DNA of 59,679 nucleotides from Vicinamibacteria bacterium (GTDB lineage: Bacteria; Acidobacteriota; Vicinamibacteria; Fen-336), in NCBI GenBank assembly GCA_016934575.1, contig JAFGSN010000108.1:1-59679 (forward strand), written 5' to 3'. This document shows, piece after piece, positions 58,546 to 59,679 of the stretch. Numbering within the stretch: position 1 is the stretch's first letter; each line of letters begins with the position of its first letter. The notes under the pieces are model-generated. The model was not told the origin of the DNA, did no database searches, and saw nothing but the letters and a program-made list of their open reading frames with translations. The translations under genes and the position numbers were made by a program.

Positions 58546-59522
58546 TAATGATGCACGAGAGGACGAATTCGCTCGTCATAAAGCGCTCGAACGCGCGTCA
58601 TGACGGAATCGTCGAGTGGCGGAAGACCGGCGGCCGCGACGTTCTCCTCGGCCTGCCGCGCGCGCTTGGCTCCAGGAATGGCGCAGGTTACGGCGTCGAA
58701 CATGAGTATCCAGCGCAACGCGAGCTGCGCCAGCGTGGCGGCGGGCGGCACGAGCCCGCGCAGATCCTCGACCGCCGCCAGGCTCGTCTCGAAGTCGATG
58801 CCTGAGAACGTTTCCCCCCGATCAAAAGCCGCTCCCTCACGGTTGAAGAAGCGGTGATCGTCAGGCGCGAAGACGGTCCGGCGAGTCATCTTGCCGGCGA
58901 GCATCCCCGAGGAAAGGGGCAAGCGGGCCAGGACGCCGACCCGACGGCGGCGAGCTTCGCTGAAGAACAGATCCGCCGGACGCTGGCGGAACATGTTGAA
59001 CACGATCTGGACCGACTGCACTCCGGGATACTCAATGGCTTTGAGCGCTTCTTCCACTTTTTCCACGCTGACGCCGTAATGGCGGAGCTTGCCGGACGCG
59101 ACGAGATCGTCGAGAGCGCCGAACACCTCCGGCCGATAATAGACCTCCGTCGGCGGGCAATGGAGCTGTAGAAGATCGACGGCGTCCGCTTCGAGGTTAC
59201 GAAGGCTTCGCTCGATAAAAGCCGTGAGGTTCGCGCGATTGTATCCCTCGGCGACATGCGGATCCAGCCGCCGGCCGGCCTTGGTGGCGATATAGATCGT
59301 TTCACTGCGCTCTCGGCGGAGACGGCCAACCAGCCGTTCGCTATGTCCGTCGCCGTAGACGTCTGCCGTATCGATGAAATTGACTCCCTTGTCGATGGCG
59401 CCATGCAGAGCGGCCAGCGACTCCTTGTCATCGACCGGTCCCCACGTGCCGCCGATCGCCCAGGCGCCGAAACCGATCGTCGATACTTTCCATCCCGTTC
59501 GTCCCAAATCACGATATTCCAT
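58539..59522 (-). CDS. Aldo/keto reductase
   Basis: MEYRDLGRTGWKVSTIGFGAWAIGG, GVNFIDTADVYGDGHSERLVG, VDLLQLHCPP, CAIPGAKRARQAEENV. Confidence 0.95.
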   Translation of the reverse strand: MEYRDLGRTGWKVSTIGFGAWAIGGTWGPVDDKESLAALHGAIDKGVNFIDTADVYGDGHSERLVGRLRRERSETIYIATKAGRRLDPHVAEGYNRANLTAFIERSLRNLEADAVDLLQLHCPPTEVYYRPEVFGALDDLVASGKLRHYGVSVEKVEEALKAIEYPGVQSVQIVFNMFRQRPADLFFSEARRRRVGVLARLPLSSGMLAGKMTRRTVFAPDDHRFFNREGAAFDRGETFSGIDFETSLAAVEDLRGLVPPAATLAQLALRWILMFDAVTCAIPGAKRARQAEENVAAAGLPPLDDSVMTRVRALYDERIRPLVHHYW

Positions 59523-59655
59523 GTCTTGACCACCGCCATTCTCCGACCCGATGATACGGGCCGACGACTCGCCAGTACATTATGCATCAGCTCTTAGCGC
59601 AGGCGCAAGAATAGATCACCACGTCCGCATCGGACATCTAACAGTACGCCACTGA

Positions 59656-59675
59656 CCCGGCTGCATGCAGCCGGG
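59656..59675. repeat. Perfect 20-bp palindrome CCCGGCTGCATGCAGCCGGG at the window edge
   Basis: Direct reading: first 10 nt are the exact reverse complement of the last 10. Confidence 0.6.
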
Positions 59676-59679
59676 GCCA

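Overview
The window is about 60 kb of high-GC bacterial chromosome. It is densely coding and mostly housekeeping or metabolic. I found no CRISPR array, prophage or transposase. Recognisable content, in order: hflK/hflC, a patatin-like phospholipase, a class I DAHP synthase (aroG-like), a DUF362 protein, a ZIP transporter, a PAS histidine kinase with a LuxR-type regulator, an SGNH hydrolase, a DsbA-like lipoprotein, a GT39-like glycosyltransferase, a tandem PilZ pair, a PHP-type metallohydrolase, an OPT transporter, a methyltransferase, tRNA-Ser(UGA), an ECF sigma/anti-sigma pair beside a TPR-CHAT protein, ilvD, a large respiratory block (27.3-43.9 kb), a GH97 glycosidase, another PilZ protein, hisG, an argD-like aminotransferase, a TonB-dependent receptor, a radical SAM/methyltransferase/GT9 group, a quinone reductase, a second SGNH hydrolase and an aldo/keto reductase. 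Two loci deserve most attention. (1) The respiratory block joins a hydrogenase-4-like cluster without [NiFe] ligands (Ehr type) to a complex I cluster reduced to nuoA-nuoEF-nuoH-J-K-L-M-N. nuoB, C, D, G and I are missing, and the usual nuoI position holds a decayed 85-nt copy of the nuoH 3' end. (2) A four-gene cluster encodes a TPR-CHAT protease-like protein, a small exported protein, an ECF sigma factor and a membrane-spanning zf-HC2 anti-sigma factor. All calls come from reading the sequence and the supplied ORF track; no database search was run.
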